64,000 bases of DNA from Breviolum minutum Mf 1.05b.01 (GCA_000507305.1 DF239318.1:124001-188000); one strand, 5' to 3'. Shown: positions 9,496 through 20,217, numbered from the stretch's first letter. The notes: a model not told the origin generated them from the sequence alone. Numbers and translations: made by a program.

Positions 9496-9946
9496 GTAAG
9501 CAAAGACCTTTGCAGATGTATATCCTATATCAGTATCAACAAAACATGTTTGGTGTAGATTGATTTTTCTGTCATGAAGAGCAAGCACCAATTTGTGTAC
9601 CAATGCGTTGTGTATGTGTGCATGAGTCTATCCTTTTGTTGAGTACTACTAGGGTTGATAGTCTAATGTAACCGTATAGAAACTTTCGCACATCCCTAGA
9701 TGGTTTTCATTTGTTGATATGATGAACCCAAGGAAAGGAGTTTGCCCATTTGTTGTTGGCCATGAATTTAGGCAGCTGCTAATGGAAGTGTCTTTGTTGC
9801 AGGCAGCTATTCCTGCCTGGGAAAAGTTTGACCTGGAACATTAATGTCGCTAAAGTGGCCCAAAGTATTTTTTGTTTTTTTCAGAATGATCTTTTTTAAT
9901 CCGTACATATTATATAAAAATAATATATTCTGAAACCACTAAAAAG

Positions 9947-10000
9947 TCAGACATGCGTAACCATACCCCTCACCTTCGCATATATTATCCATCACCCTGA
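9947..10000 (+). CDS. candidate exon with stop
   Basis: SDMRNHTPHLRIYYPSP then TGA, after acceptor actaaaaag. An overlapping frame (PSPSHILSITLTIPESRQ) runs to a GTGAAG donor at about 10020. Confidence 0.35.
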   Translation, partial: SDMRNHTPHLRIYYPSP

Positions 10001-10103
10001 CGATCCCTGAGTCGAGACAAGGTGAAGCATGGGGAAAACACTGGCAGGAGAAGAACACTCTGAAAACGGCAAGTCGGAGATTCCAAGGAAAGGGTCAAAA
10101 GGG

Positions 10104-10227
10104 TTACTTGAATGTCCCAGTAAGTTAGTAAATGGTTAGTGAACGGGTTGTAGCCTACTTAAAAAGGGGTATATTGGGGTTATAACCCACTTACAAACCA
10201 TTTACTAACTTCCTGGGACATCCATGT
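10104..10227. mobile_element. family C element, copy 1
   Basis: Family C is 65-185 bp. Its left end is TACTTGGATGTCCCGTTGGA and its right end is CTTCCTGGGACATCCAAGTA. Copy: TACTTGAATGTCCCAGTAAG ... CTTCCTGGGACATCCATGTA. Confidence 0.8.
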
Positions 10228-10261
10228 ATATACATCTAGATTATTTTTTTGAGACTACACA

Positions 10262-10381
10262 CCCCGAAGTTTACCCTCCCCGAAACTAACAGCGAGTTCC
10301 TGCAAATTGATGGTTGGAAGATGGAATTTCCTTTTGGGATGGTCTAGTTTCAAGGGCGAGCTGTTAGTTTTAGGACGGGTA
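10262..10381. mobile_element. family F element
   Basis: Family F has arms CTGAAACTAACAGCTTGCCC / GGGCGAGCTGTTAGTTTCAG and the core GATGGTTGGAAGATGATCCT. Copy: ACCCTCCCCGAAACTAACAG ... GAGCTGTTAGTTTTAGGACG. Confidence 0.8.
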
Positions 10382-10679
10382 CAGTAATAGTAATATGACA
10401 CCCCAGAATGCCATGATGGTTGGAAGACTACTTTCATTCCTTTTCGGATTCGGCAAATTTTCAGGGGCAAACTGGCTGGGAAACTTCCCAGGGCAAATTT
10501 GCCCAGTTGTTTGCATGGACAAAGGTGATGCAAAGTTGTTTTTTGTTTGGGGGGACTTGGAAACTTAAGGTCATGGCTTGGTGTTTACTTCATTCTGTTG
10601 TTTTTTTGAGAGATTTCATGTTGACAGTGTTCGGCGGTTGAAGTGTTTTTTTGTCACCAGGGCATATCATGCCAAACTT

Positions 10680-10830
10680 GTTTTGTTTCTTCTTTAATGA
10701 TATATGTAATATGATATGTATACTATTATTGTATACATATATATATATATATTATGTCATTACATTATATATATGTCTTTTTTTGGTGTACAAATCTATA
10801 TATATACATATTTTCTTTTAATTGAATACT
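10680..10830. repeat. AT dinucleotide-rich low complexity
   Basis: ATATATATATATATATTATG and related runs around 10735-10810. Confidence 0.7.
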
Positions 10831-10862
10831 GAATACCCATTTTCTTTCGCGAATGCATTTAG

Positions 10863-10923
10863 GGGTTCCCGGTTTGAATGACAGCACATTTGCCACCAAT
10901 CCTTTAGCTGCGGAATGGAACAG
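10863..10923 (+). CDS. internal exon
   Basis: GVPGLNDSTFATNPLAAEWN between gcatttag and gttttc, ending in phase 2. Good splice sites; product unknown. Confidence 0.6.
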
Positions 10924-11007
10924 GTTTTCCCACTCCGGGTCATTTCCCCCACATCTCCCAACATCATCTTTTTTTGAATCCCTACATTCCCACCCCTTCC
11001 TAAAACC

Positions 11008-11145
11008 TACAAGGTGGGCCCCTACCAGTTATCAATAGAGTTCTAACCACTACAAATGGCCTTATGTATGGGTAGCTGGGGATATAACACCCATAAATGG
11101 AGTTATAACCTTACTTATCACTGGATTTTGGGCCCACCTTGTATG
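11008..11145. mobile_element. family D element
   Basis: Family D: TACAAGGTGGGCCCCTACCA at the left, GGGCCCACCTTGTA at the right, with internal TATAAATGG repeats. Nearly intact copy; the left end holds an AAG|GTGGGC donor-like site. Confidence 0.85.
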
Positions 11146-11359
11146 CCCCCTTTTAGGTGCTTGAAACAATGGTGTATTCAGTGTATTCCACCTTCTTTGG
11201 TGATGTTTCAGTTGAATACTATGCACCGCGAAGTTGGTCGAAGAAAAAACCACCAGGTGGAACCCTCCATTTTGACCAAGGACGATTTGCAACTGCAAAA
11301 TAGAAGAAAAAACAATCACCAAAGACACCAGCACATATGCAAGTTTTGATATACCCCCC

Positions 11360-11456
11360 GGAAGTTTAGATTTACTCCGCCCCCCGAAGTTTAACCTATA
11401 GTCCCAGAAAAATGATGGTTGGAAGACGATTCTTTCCTATTGGGAAGGATTGTAAG
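11360..11456. mobile_element. family F element, degenerate
   Basis: CCCGAAGTTTAACCTATAGT, then AAATGATGGTTGGAAGACGA. Confidence 0.55.
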
Positions 11457-12286
11457 TGAGCCACCTTCTCCTGGGATTTTGGGAGACGAAGAAGGGGTTG
11501 AAATGAAAAGACGACCTTTGGAGCGGCTGCCAAGGGCAATATTTGGCCGTGAAGGAGAATCATGTAGTGGAACTCAGGGATGTTTGTCTGATGTTTGTTA
11601 ATTTTGTTAGTAAGTCTCATAAGGCTCATTAATGGTAGCTGGGTTAATGGTAGCTCATGTTTGTATGTCTCATGTTTGGATTCGATTCGAACTTTTTTTA
11701 GAACATGAAATCATGGATAGTATACAGTATGTATGGCTCGTAGTATTGTGAGTTGCTTAGTTTGGAGGTGGTGGTTAGCACGCATTTACTTACCCCATGA
11801 AATTTTGTAAAGTTTCCAAAAGCTCCTCTTGAAGTTTTCCCTATTTGTAGGTGAAATTTCCAGCTAGCCCCTCCCTAATGCTTAATCAGAGGGCTTTTCC
11901 TCCCCAACTTAGGAGAGGTTTTGTCAAGTCTTCACAGCAATAAAAATGGACCCAATTTCGGTAGCCAAGTTGGAAGTCCAATGGGAAATTCGTCGATCCA
12001 GGTGTAAAAAATTGGAGGGATCGGTTCACGAATCGTGATAGTAATTTGGTATATTTATTTAACCTTTTTCAATACTACTATAGTATATAATCCAGTTACT
12101 AAGTACCAGTAGGGCATCCCAGTAGGTGAAGGTGAAATGATATGAAATAATTTCATTTGACCAACATGAAAACCCCACGGTCCGTTGACCTTTGAAGTTG
12201 TTTGTTTTTTTTCACCGAAAATGTCTGCTACTCGAACCTACAGTTGGGAGGGTCGGGATTTGACCAGGGAGCTGTCCCAATGCAAT
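11457..12286. other. gene-poor stretch
   Basis: One frame (11419-11601) with RRPLERLPRAIFGREGES is open, but it overlaps the family F remnant and has no clear splice sites. Confidence 0.35.
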
Positions 12287-12396
12287 ACTCTTGGTGGAAG
12301 AAATCGGGCGATCACCACCTGGGATGTAAGAAAACCTTGTAAGTAATGGGATAAACTACCTATCAACTGGTTAGCCGGATTTCTTCCATCAACAAG
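12287..12396. mobile_element. family B element
   Basis: TTGGTGGAAGAAATCGGGCG ... GGATTTCTTCCATCAACAAG; degenerate left end. Confidence 0.75.
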
Positions 12397-12456
12397 ATCA
12401 GCAATAACAACTGCCATGTTTTTGTTGGCCTGTCTTTGGATGTCTTTGGTTTTCAG

Positions 12457-12544
12457 GTCTTAAGCGGTGTTCCGTTGCACTTCTCCAGTACTGACCTCAA
12501 GGACGTGGCCTCAGATCTCATGCGTCAGAATGGCAGTATTGAAA
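12457..12544 (+). CDS. internal exon
   Basis: Acceptor ggttttcag, then VLSGVPLHFSSTDLKDVASD and LMRQNGSIE. A GT donor at 12558 gives phase 2, which does not fit the next exon. A GC donor at 12545 gives the needed phase 1, and GC donors are known in dinoflagellates. The frame is open to 12783, so read-through is possible. Confidence 0.65.
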
Positions 12545-12699
12545 GCATGTTGGCAGTGTATGTTGTTGTAGTTTGGAGATGTTTCGCAGATTTGTTAGGA
12601 TATATGTCTACCTGTTTCTCTCCACTGTTTTCAAAAACGCTACAAGTAGAAAGCGACCACATTGAAAGTGAAATTTGTTTAGTCTTCTGCCATCTGCAG

Positions 12700-12864
12700 G
12701 AGATTCGCAAGTGCATTATGGGCTGCCTTCCAATTCAGGAGCCCTTTCGGTTTGTGCACCATCAAAAAAAAGGGGGATCTTAGATTTTGTGTCACGAGCA
12801 GTGGAAAAGTCAATTGACACACTGCGCAGGTGGCAATGGAAAGACCCACATTGTTTTAATCTTG
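12700..12864 (+). CDS. internal exon upstream of a family A introner
   Basis: Acceptor catctgcag. The frame holds GLPSNSGALSVCAPSKKRGI and DFVSRAVEKSIDTLRRWQWK, ending CTT-G (phase 1) at the GTGGTGG of a family A element. Joined to 12975-13142 the frame continues ...HCFNLANFCLVIS without a break. Confidence 0.75.
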
Positions 12865-12974
12865 GTGGTGGTTTCACTTACTTTTACAATCCCTTTCTTG
12901 ATTTGTTTCTTCTTTACTTGTCGAAATGATCGAATTTTGACCCATATATTTTTCAAATAGGTGGAAACCAACAG
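12865..12974 (+). mobile_element. family A introner, phase-confirmed
   Basis: GTGGTGGTTTCACTTAC ... GTGGAAACCAACAG, 110 bp. Exons on both sides are open and join in phase 1. The flanks TTTTAATCTTG and CTAATTTCTG look like a decayed target duplication. Confidence 0.85.
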
Positions 12975-13142
12975 CTAATTTCTGTTTGGTGATCTCACCC
13001 CAAGATGTGTCCTCAATAGCTTTAGATGAAGTACTCGTACCCATCTCAAGTCTTTCCAGGTTGGTTCATGTAGTTTCTGCACGTCGGAGTACTAATGACC
13101 TCAAAGTGAATTTGGTCACGGAGATCTTGAGAAACGAGACAA
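12975..13142 (+). CDS. internal exon
   Basis: NFCLVISPQDVSSIALDEVL ... RRSTNDLKVNLVTEILRNET, ending phase 1 at GTATAT. The next exon continues in phase with TKEKRAIEMVVVGTV. Looks like a globular domain of mixed helix and strand; family unknown. Confidence 0.8.
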
Positions 13143-13284
13143 GTATATATACATTCCAGTAAATCTTTCAAACTGTTTTTGGAAGCAAACAGTTGCAAGA
13201 GCTAAGATTTTTTGGGTAATTTGTAGAGATATAGTAGAGATAGTGCACCCTTTTACATAGAATTGGAGTTTCTTCACATTTCAG

Positions 13285-13375
13285 CCAAAGAAAAAAGAGC
13301 TATAGAGATGGTCGTCGTGGGAACAGTTCGGAACGGCTCGTTGGAGCTGCAGAATCCTCCAACCAGCAAACCACG
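13285..13375 (+). CDS. internal exon
   Basis: KEKRAIEMVVVGTVRNGSLE then LQNPPTSKPR, acceptor cacatttcag, donor gtagaa, phase-consistent with 12975-13142. An overlapping frame (RKKSYRDGRRGNSSERLVGA) is open but out of phase. Confidence 0.7.
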
Positions 13376-13683
13376 GTAGAATTCCACAAGCCCAGACTCA
13401 AACAATGGTTGGAATGTGTTCACTGAAATGATCCCGTGCCAGATCCATAGGACTGGTATATTTACTATGGGGGAAAGCAACCATGATGCCATGTTGAATC
13501 CTTTGGCTTCTTTAAAGGTTTCAGATATTCATTTTACCCTTCCTGAAACAAACATAGACTCTGTATATAGGCCTTCCCAAAAGGAGAGTAGTAGCTTTCA
13601 ACCATCCATCCACCACACTTGGCCTGGCAGATACCACCATCCACACATTGCTTGATGTGATTTAAAAAGATATCAACGTAGTA

Positions 13684-13796
13684 CATACTCCACGCAAAAA
13701 CTAACGGTTGTCACCTGAACATCAATTGGAAGATGTATTTCCTGTATTGAAGTGGTACCTTTTTAGGGGACATCCGTAAGTTTCTGGGGGGTGTAG
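13684..13796. mobile_element. family G element acting as intron end
   Basis: Family G arms: CTCCGGTAAACTAACATAGC-like left end and TTAGTTTTCGGAGGGTA-like right end, core GGAAGATGTATTTCCTATT. This copy ends GGGGGGTGTAG, immediately followed by an exon. Confidence 0.6.
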
Positions 13797-13968
13797 ATTG
13801 TGGAAAATCCAAAGAACCCCCTCCATGTGTAACAAAAACTGGTGACCTTGAGGAATATTTCAGATATCCATCGGATGACATTTTCTTCTTCGCCGTTGCA
13901 AAGGCTCCCGCGGTGGAAAACCACGGGTCTGGGGTCAGTGGAGGTCACCCTCAAATGGTGGTGAAAAG
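13797..13968 (+). CDS. internal exon
   Basis: CGKSKEPPPCVTKTGDLEEY, FRYPSDDIFFFAVAKAPAVE and NHGSGVSGGHPQMVVK. Ends phase 2 at gtaggg and joins 14046-14086 in phase (R-MVHQKALKNFRIYS). The acceptor is the last AG of the family G element. Family not recognised. Confidence 0.75.
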
Positions 13969-14045
13969 GTAGGGGAATCCGCCCAAAATGGCCAGGGTAA
14001 TGATTTATAATAAATTTTACCCGGTCGATATGTTGTTTTTGCCAG

Positions 14046-14086
14046 GATGGTACATCAGAAAGCTCTAAAGAACTTCAGAATTTATA
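14046..14086 (+). CDS. internal exon
   Basis: MVHQKALKNFRIYS after ttttgccag, completing the Arg codon split from the previous exon across a 77-nt intron. Confidence 0.6.
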
Positions 14087-14750
14087 GTAATTCCTTTTAA
14101 TATTCAGGTTTAGGAATTATAACAATTTGCCCAGATGGAGATGTTGGAGGTTTTTTGGGGTTCACCGCACGGATGCAATCATCACCATCAGGATGACATG
14201 ACGAATAATTTTAGGCTCGGGAATCCCAACCTTCATTGGCCACTTGTGTCCATCAGGAAAATGGAACAAAATCCTAGCCTCTCTTAGTAGCTGGGATTTT
14301 TTGTTTGATGATGTATAATTTATGAATTCATGAATTCAATGCATTGGAACGTTCTGCGAAACAAGATGTAAACTTTCAAAATCATGTATCAAAAAAGGTG
14401 AAGACTTTCAAACAGTGAATGTAGGTTTGTACCACCATGTACCCAAAAACAGGTTTTTTTTAGCGGGTAAAAAAAAGGTGGGAATACTTATTGGGAGCAA
14501 ACCTTTTCTCAAGTACCCTCCCAAGCTACCCTGTGATATTGTGGGAGCGATGCGCCGAGCCAGGGATGATACATTTTCCTACCAAATGAGGAGCTAAAAG
14601 ACCCCCAGAATCCTCCAAAATCACAGGGCAACTGTGGAAAATGGGTTGCAACCAACTTATAAATGGGATATATTGAGGTTATAAGCCCATTCACTTAAGA
14701 TAGCAACAACGGGTTCCGGCAATTTGCCTGACGGGATTCTTTTCCTTCAG

Positions 14751-14870
14751 CTCCTTTACCTGGAAGTGACTCAACACCCTGCAGGTGGTGCCCCTTCCAC
14801 AGAGCCTGAAGCCTCAGTCGTGATGACATCCTGGCGATTTCTGCGATTGTGCACCTTTTTGGGATTGTTA
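14751..14870 (+). CDS. candidate exon
   Basis: Acceptor tttccttcag, then LLYLEVTQHPAGGAPSTEPE and ASVVMTSWRFLRL. The 3' boundary is not determined; a donor-like GTGGTG at 14788 would shorten it. Confidence 0.4.
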
Positions 14871-15433
14871 AGTGAACCTCTTTCAAAGCTTGTTGGTGAC
14901 CTCCAAATAGGGCATAAAAAGGTCACTTTGAATCACCTGGATGTTTTTTTTTGGGGGTTTAGGGTGTGGGGAAGTCACATTTGTTTCAAGTCTCTACGGA
15001 CAGTTTTTTTGTTTGTTGTGATGAGGGGGGTGTGGAGGAAATGGGCATTCTCGCAATGATTTTTTTGGGGGATGCATGTTTCAAACAATTGCATGAGTTC
15101 TTTGAGTTCACCGTTAAGGGTGATATTTTTTGCTTGGGTGATGACAAAAAAACTCATTGGTTTGATCATCCTCAAATAATTAACCTGCGTGTTTTTTACT
15201 CCAAGCTGCGAGATATCTTTTGATTTTTTTTCGAACCAAAGGATATTTTTTCGGACTGCTTGATTTTCCGCATTCATGCACCTCCCCCCACGCACAACCC
15301 CAATTTTTAAGATGAACCCTGAGGGATTTTTGAGGGTGCAATGAAAAAAATCACCCTGTGAATCGGACTCTCTAGTTTTTCTGTTAGGTGCCCGAGTCCA
15401 AGTAAAGCGACCATTTCAAACAATGGGTTTGTA

Positions 15434-15538
15434 GTACTGTTGATGGCTGAAATCCTGCACCAGTTGACAGGTAGTTTATCCCATGGTTTACAGAATTCTA
15501 TACATCCCAGGTGGTGCAGGATTTCTTCCATCAACAGT
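15434..15538. mobile_element. family B element
   Basis: GTACTGTTGATGGCTGAAAT ... GATTTCTTCCATCAACAG, intact ends. Confidence 0.85.
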
Positions 15539-15762
15539 AGTACCACCTTCCTTTTTTGTTGTTTTTGGTTTTGAGACGTCAAAAAAGACGTTGACCTTTT
15601 TTCTGTGATTTCCTGGGTGTCAAATCTTCGTTGTATTCACTGGCAAATTTTGGATATACGACATGATTATAAGATAATATAGATAATATATAACACACTT
15701 CTCTTTGACGTTGGCTTGCGCTTAAACTTGTCAACATTACTATTCACCCTCAAAATGTTTGG

Positions 15763-15861
15763 TACCCTCCCTGAAACTACCAGCTTGCCCATGAAAAAAT
15801 CATTATCGTTCCCGGTAAATACAATCAAAATGGTGAATTTTCCATGGCTATATTAGTTTAG
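15763..15861. mobile_element. family F/G composite remnant
   Basis: Left arm ACCCTCCCTGAAACTACCAG is F-like; AATGGTGAATTTTCCATGGC and TATTAGTTTAGAGGA are G-like. Confidence 0.45.
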
Positions 15862-15893
15862 AGGATTGTAATTGATGCCTACTTCGATTACAG

Positions 15894-16019
15894 CCGACCC
15901 TTGTAGAACATATCCGCTGGGCCCATAGAGCTTCACTTGACCCAGGTGTATGTTCTGTGTGGGTCTTCATGGGTGCCGAGGCGAATCGGCGAAAAAAATG
16001 GCTGGAAATCGACATGTGA
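15894..16019 (+). CDS. exon with stop, likely 3' terminal
   Basis: PTLVEHIRWAHRASLDPGVC and SVWVFMGAEANRRKKWLEID, TGA at 16017-16019. Acceptor ttcgattacag. A family A element begins 11 bp after the stop. Product unknown. Confidence 0.65.
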   Translation, partial: PTLVEHIRWAHRASLDPGVCSVWVFMGAEANRRKKWLEIDM

Positions 16020-16030
16020 ACAACACATCT

Positions 16031-16127
16031 AGGTGGTGGTTTCAAACATTTTTTATGTTCACCCCTATTTAGGGAAGATTCCCATTTTGACTAATATTTT
16101 TTCAGATGGGTTGAAACCACCAACCAG
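16031..16127. mobile_element. family A element
   Basis: AGGTGGTGGTTTCAAACATT ... GGGTTGAAACCACCAACCAG. Confidence 0.9.
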
Positions 16128-16443
16128 ATATTCTTTGAAATGTCTCGAATGGAGAGTTTGAATTTTAAACATGGGGAAAATGTTCACGAATGTTTTGGCT
16201 GAAATCCTGTTTGCATGATCACTGTTTTTTTTCTCGTCATTATGATAGTTGAAATTTTGACGAGCATAACAAGAAACCAACTGGTACACCCCGTTAAACT
16301 TTGATTTGGTGGATTAATGCTGGGTTTTTGTCGATCACGAAAACTTAGCAAACACAAGTTTCTGACCCCATCCGGCCCCCAAGTTTGAAGAGTCGTTTCC
16401 AATCCATTGATGTTTGCCGATAAATGTCAAATATGTTTCTCCA

Positions 16444-16565
16444 TACTGTTGATGGAAGAAATCCTGCACCAGTTGATAGGTAGTTTATCTATTAATCTAT
16501 GTTCATCTTATTACATCCAAGGTCTTATATATCCTAGGTGGTGCAGATTTCTTCCATCAACAGTA
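16444..16565. mobile_element. family B element
   Basis: TACTGTTGATGGAAGAAATC ... GATTTCTTCCATCAACAGTA. Confidence 0.9.
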
Positions 16566-16795
16566 ATGATATTATGGGAGTAGCCAATGAAACAACATCG
16601 CAACAAGTGGTCATGGCCTCGTAACCGTTCATCCCCAAATTTGAGTACTGAGTACCACTAGACCTGGTTGCTCGGGTCAGATTGCGTTGTTTCTACCCAG
16701 ATACATACCAGAGTATACATTAAGCGATTGTAAGGATCCCTATTAACCAGCCAGGGATGATGCTTGATGCTCCTCTTCTCTTCTGGTGGTTCTAG

Positions 16796-16871
16796 GGATT
16801 ATGCCATCGCATATCAAGGGAATTTCATGGAATTTATATTCGCCAAGCGGTATTATTGGATTGAAATATAA
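16796..16871 (+). CDS. candidate exon with stop
   Basis: DYAIAYQGNFMEFIFAKRYY then WIEI and TAA, after acceptor gttctag. A minus-strand frame of 103 codons overlaps but has no splice support. Confidence 0.45.
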
Positions 16872-17089
16872 CGAGGTTTTGCTGCATTGTATTCTACATA
16901 TGATCTGTTTGTCTTCAAGGCTCATGTGAGATAATAGAGGGAACCCTCCAACCCATGATGGATTGAAGATGATTGAAGTACCTCCGAGTCGAACTGTTCG
17001 CTTTGAAAATAACGTTCTTACTTGAGGATCCATACAGGAATCGTGTCGAAACACAGTTTACTGCAATATATTATTGACTGGGTTTGCAG

Positions 17090-17128
17090 GACACAGTCAT
17101 AAACTATGAAGGATCCTCATCAGATAGT
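17090..17128 (+). CDS. small internal exon
   Basis: DTVINYEGSSSDS, 13 codons in phase 0, between gtttgcag and gtaaga. Confidence 0.55.
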
Positions 17129-17482
17129 GTAAGAAGCCTTCCTGTATCCAATTAGGATTACACCGGATGGCACTAGGGTGTTTCAAGTCCGGATGGCACT
17201 CGGATAGATTGCTAAATTCCAAGTGCCCAGGACTTTTCCTCGTTTGTGGGTCATGACGGGGGATGACATCAAGTCGGATGAAAATCCTTTGGTGTGTTTG
17301 AACACTTCTTTCCTTTTGGGAAGAACATCTATGTCAATCGGGGGAAAAGGCTGTAAGCACAAAACAACGAAACCAGCACATACAACAAACTTAGTAATTA
17401 CTATGTAATTACTGGAATTCGCAAGCGATGGTAGTAACAACTTCACGTTTTTGTACATGTTACATACCTCTTTGTTAAATAG

Positions 17483-17653
17483 ATCAATGATTATCATTTT
17501 GCGGAGCTGTTGGAAATCAGGTATCCACAAAACCCATGTCTCCGTCGCATTCGTCACACGAAAATTTTTGGCAGGTCAAAATGCCACGGGAGAGGATTAT
17601 GCAACTCAGTAAGGTGCAAGGGATGGGGAAAACATGGGAAAACATCCTTCAAG
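17483..17653 (+). CDS. internal exon, 57 codons
   Basis: NDYHFAELLEIRYPQNPCLR, RIRHTKIFGRSKCHGRGLCN and SVRCKGWGKHGKTSFK. The donor is GTATGCC, the first bases of a family D-like element. Basic and Cys/His-containing, perhaps nucleic-acid binding (inference only). A GT at 17521 would shorten it. Confidence 0.6.
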
Positions 17654-17784
17654 GTATGCCCCGTAGCAGTGATAAATGGAGGGACATGGGGCTCTTCTAA
17701 ATGGCCTTACAAATGAGTAATTGGGGTTATAAGCACTATAAATGGATGTGTTTCACCTTGCTTGTGGTAGGGGTCCAACCTTGT
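17654..17784. mobile_element. family D-like element starting at an exon end
   Basis: GTATGCCCCGTAGCAGTGAT ... GGTAGGGGTCCAACCTTGTA, with TATAAATGG-type interior. Confidence 0.65.
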
Positions 17785-17795
17785 ATTGTCTTTTG

Positions 17796-17887
17796 GGTGG
17801 TTTTAAATATTTTTCATGTTCACCCCTATTTGGGGAAGAGTCCCATTTTGACTAACATTTTTCAATGGGGTTGAAACCACCAACTAG
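17796..17887. mobile_element. family A element
   Basis: GGTGGTTTTAAATATTTTTC ... GGGTTGAAACCACCAACTAG, only 11 bp after the previous element. Confidence 0.9.
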
Positions 17888-18030
17888 ACAAGATCCGGAC
17901 CATACTGGAATCATGGGTATTTTTTGATTTTTTTGGAAGTATTCACCAGCATTTTTACTTAATGAGACCCTGAAAAGTAATTTCACATTTCGGAAGGGGG
18001 GTACCGGAAAAATTCCCATGATAGAATCCT

Positions 18031-18147
18031 TTACCCTCCCAAAGTTTAACTTCAGGGGCTATGAGAAATGATGGTTGGAAGACACTCCTTTCCTAGTGGG
18101 TCCCGGTAACTTTTCAAGGACGAACTGTTAAACTTCGGGAGGGTACA
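18031..18147. mobile_element. family F element
   Basis: TACCCTCCCAAAGTTTAACT ... GTTAAACTTCGGGAGGGTA, a near-perfect terminal inverted repeat. Confidence 0.85.
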
Positions 18148-18480
18148 TTTGTGGAAAACATAGGGTTTTTGATTGGCGATGTTTTTACTAAAGGTCGGTG
18201 GTGGCGGTGCTTTTTGGGAAGATATAATGTTCAATGTTTTACCCCAAAACCTTGGATAATGATTCGATCTTTAACCACCAAGTGGTCTTCCCCCCACTTA
18301 AATTGAACATAGGAAGCTGACGCCATGTTTAAAACCAGATACCTCGAACTCCAAAACCCCATCATTTTTAGATATCCATTCGTTTTTGACTTCACCCAGC
18401 ATGTTTAGCCAAGCCGTAAGAACTGTCAAGCTCGGATTTTTTGTTCGCCTTCCTCAATTCCTAGGTCCAGTTTTTTCCAG

Positions 18481-18551
18481 AAGATGTTAACTATCAATGG
18501 GCAGCACCAAGCCTCCCACTTAAAGAGACTTCCAGGATCTTCCAGGAATAT
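18481..18551 (+). CDS. internal exon
   Basis: DVNYQWAAPSLPLKETSRIF then QEY, between ttttttccag and gtatga. Confidence 0.6.
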
Positions 18552-18803
18552 GTATGAAAGGATTTTGAAAAGGAGATGAAGTGAAGTGAAAGCCCCATTT
18601 TCTTCAATTCGAAAATGACAACACGATAGAAGAAAAACATATAGCTATTTTTGATTCCGGATGATTTTGGCGGTTCTCATTGACTAGGGAGCAAGAATCC
18701 ACAATACTAACAAATGACCTTCCCCAAATGTGGCGGTCTAATGAGTCTAATGGCGGGGGGTTCTGAATCCTGTTGACTGCATGCATCAAGTTATAAAAAC
18801 GGG

Positions 18804-18925
18804 ATACTTACAGTCCCTGAAACTAACAGTTCGCCATTGAACCTGGGAATTTTGGGAAGATGATCGAAAACCCCTCCTGGGTTTTTTAGGCCAATTTTCA
18901 GGGGCTATGTTTGCTGTTTGTTTCG
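18804..18925. mobile_element. family F element, degenerate
   Basis: CAGTCCCTGAAACTAACAGT at left; ATTTTCAGGGGCTATG and TTTCGGGAT at right. Confidence 0.6.
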
Positions 18926-19090
18926 GGATTGAATCATATAACCAATCCCTGCCTGCGAAAAATAGAACTCCCCAAACCACCGGAAAGTCGCCGCTCCCCA
19001 GGAGCAAAAGTTCGGGCGACTCAAAAGGTTTTTTTTTTCGGAGATTCCGAGTGAGTGACATGGGTAGCCTTTTTTAGGGCGTTTGGTAGC

Positions 19091-19232
19091 CTACAAGGTG
19101 GGCCCCTGGAAAAACCACAGACTGGTGGTTTTCAGTGAAATACCTCCATTTATAAGGGTGAAATAACCCCAGTTACCCATTTATAAGGCAATTTATAGCC
19201 ATTGTAAGTCCATTTGAGCCCACCTGGTAGGT
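19091..19232. mobile_element. family D element
   Basis: TACAAGGTGGGCCCCTGGAA ... TGAGCCCACCTGGTAGGT. Confidence 0.8.
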
Positions 19233-19611
19233 TCAATCCGTTTCTCTTCTGGAAGATCAGTGATGATAATCGCCAGTTGGCGATTATCTATTTTTTTGTC
19301 AGCATGTTTCATTGCGGTATATGATATGGTACGCGTTTTTTTCTTTCAAATTGATTGCATTCCACTATTCTAGTTCTATACGGTCTCTCAAAAAGCTAGG
19401 CTAGCAGGAGAACTCGGAGAACAGATACCAATCTCAAGAGATCACAGACATGGAAACAGATATTTCTTGGGTTGTCCCCGTTTGAAGTAATGCTTAATCA
19501 AGATTTACAGGAATCCCCTTGTAAATATGCCCGAGACATAGACATATAGATCTTCCGGCACAATCGCCACCGTAAGCAAAGCTTCCCTCCAACAGCTTGC
19601 TTTTGACTAAG

Positions 19612-19711
19612 GGATCGCGAAGCAGCGCAGTGGGCGGAAGAAAATGGCATGGAAGAAGAAGCAGCATTAGATGAGGATGAAGAGGAGTTACAGTTTAGAT
19701 TTTTTTCGTAG
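19612..19711 (+). CDS. exon with stop, acidic tail
   Basis: DREAAQWAEENGMEEEAALD then EDEEELQFRFFS and TAG. Acceptor ttgactaag; the frame has a stop just upstream. The reverse strand is also open (Ser-rich), but the acidic reading is more natural. Confidence 0.5.
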
Positions 19712-19736
19712 CTTCGAGCTACTTGGGACATCTATG

Positions 19737-19802
19737 TACTTGGATGTCCCGTTGGATTTATAAGTAGGTTACATCCCATTTAACTTCCTGGGACATCCAA
19801 GC
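19737..19802. mobile_element. family C element, 66-bp short form
   Basis: TACTTGGATGTCCCGTTGGA ... ACTTCCTGGGACATCCAAG. Confidence 0.85.
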
Positions 19803-19922
19803 ATTTGAAGTTTGATTCATGTTGTTGTGGTGCGTCCAATGCTGACTTTCCGACTTGGAATCGTGAAGAAAGCTTTGTAGGAGAGGTTGCAAAAAGGAGC
19901 CTCAAGTACTGTAAATCCCCAG

Positions 19923-20103
19923 GAGTTTGTGATTGTTGGAAGATGTTATTTGAGATGTGTTAGCCCCTATATACTTGGGAAGACCTGCGCAAGTGTCAGT
20001 TTTCTCAATCCACGTCAATCCACTCCTCCCTTAAGTTTCATGACGCTCAATGAGTTCCTTGTGTTCCAAGAATTGATGGGCTTAAGATCGGCAGTTAATC
20101 ACA
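19923..20103 (+). CDS. internal exon, about 60 codons
   Basis: EFVIVGRCYLRCVSPYILGK, TCASVSFLNPRQSTPPLSFM and TLNEFLVFQELMGLRSAVNH, between atccccag and gtaagc. Product not recognised. Confidence 0.6.
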
Positions 20104-20158
20104 GTAAGCCCCATTCCCAATAAGGGCCTGGTCATGTGTTTTCCCTTTCTATTCGCAG

Positions 20159-20191
20159 GAAGAAAAACGTAGGGAAGAGTTGGTTGAGTAA
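20159..20191 (+). CDS. small charged exon
   Basis: EEKRREELVE then TAA, after tattcgcag. The stop may be bypassed by a donor at GTTGAG. It is similar in character to the acidic exons at 19612 and 20367. Confidence 0.35.
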   Translation, partial: EEKRREELVE

Positions 20192-20217
20192 TCAGAAAAC
20201 TGTGGAACAACAATTTG

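Noticed and set aside
16743..17054. 103-codon minus ORF
   Set aside because: No splice or start context, and a plus-strand exon with an acceptor and stop overlaps it. Kept as a weak alternative only.
17183..17557. 124-codon minus ORF
   Set aside because: Overlaps the better-supported plus-strand exon at 17483, and its composition is unremarkable.
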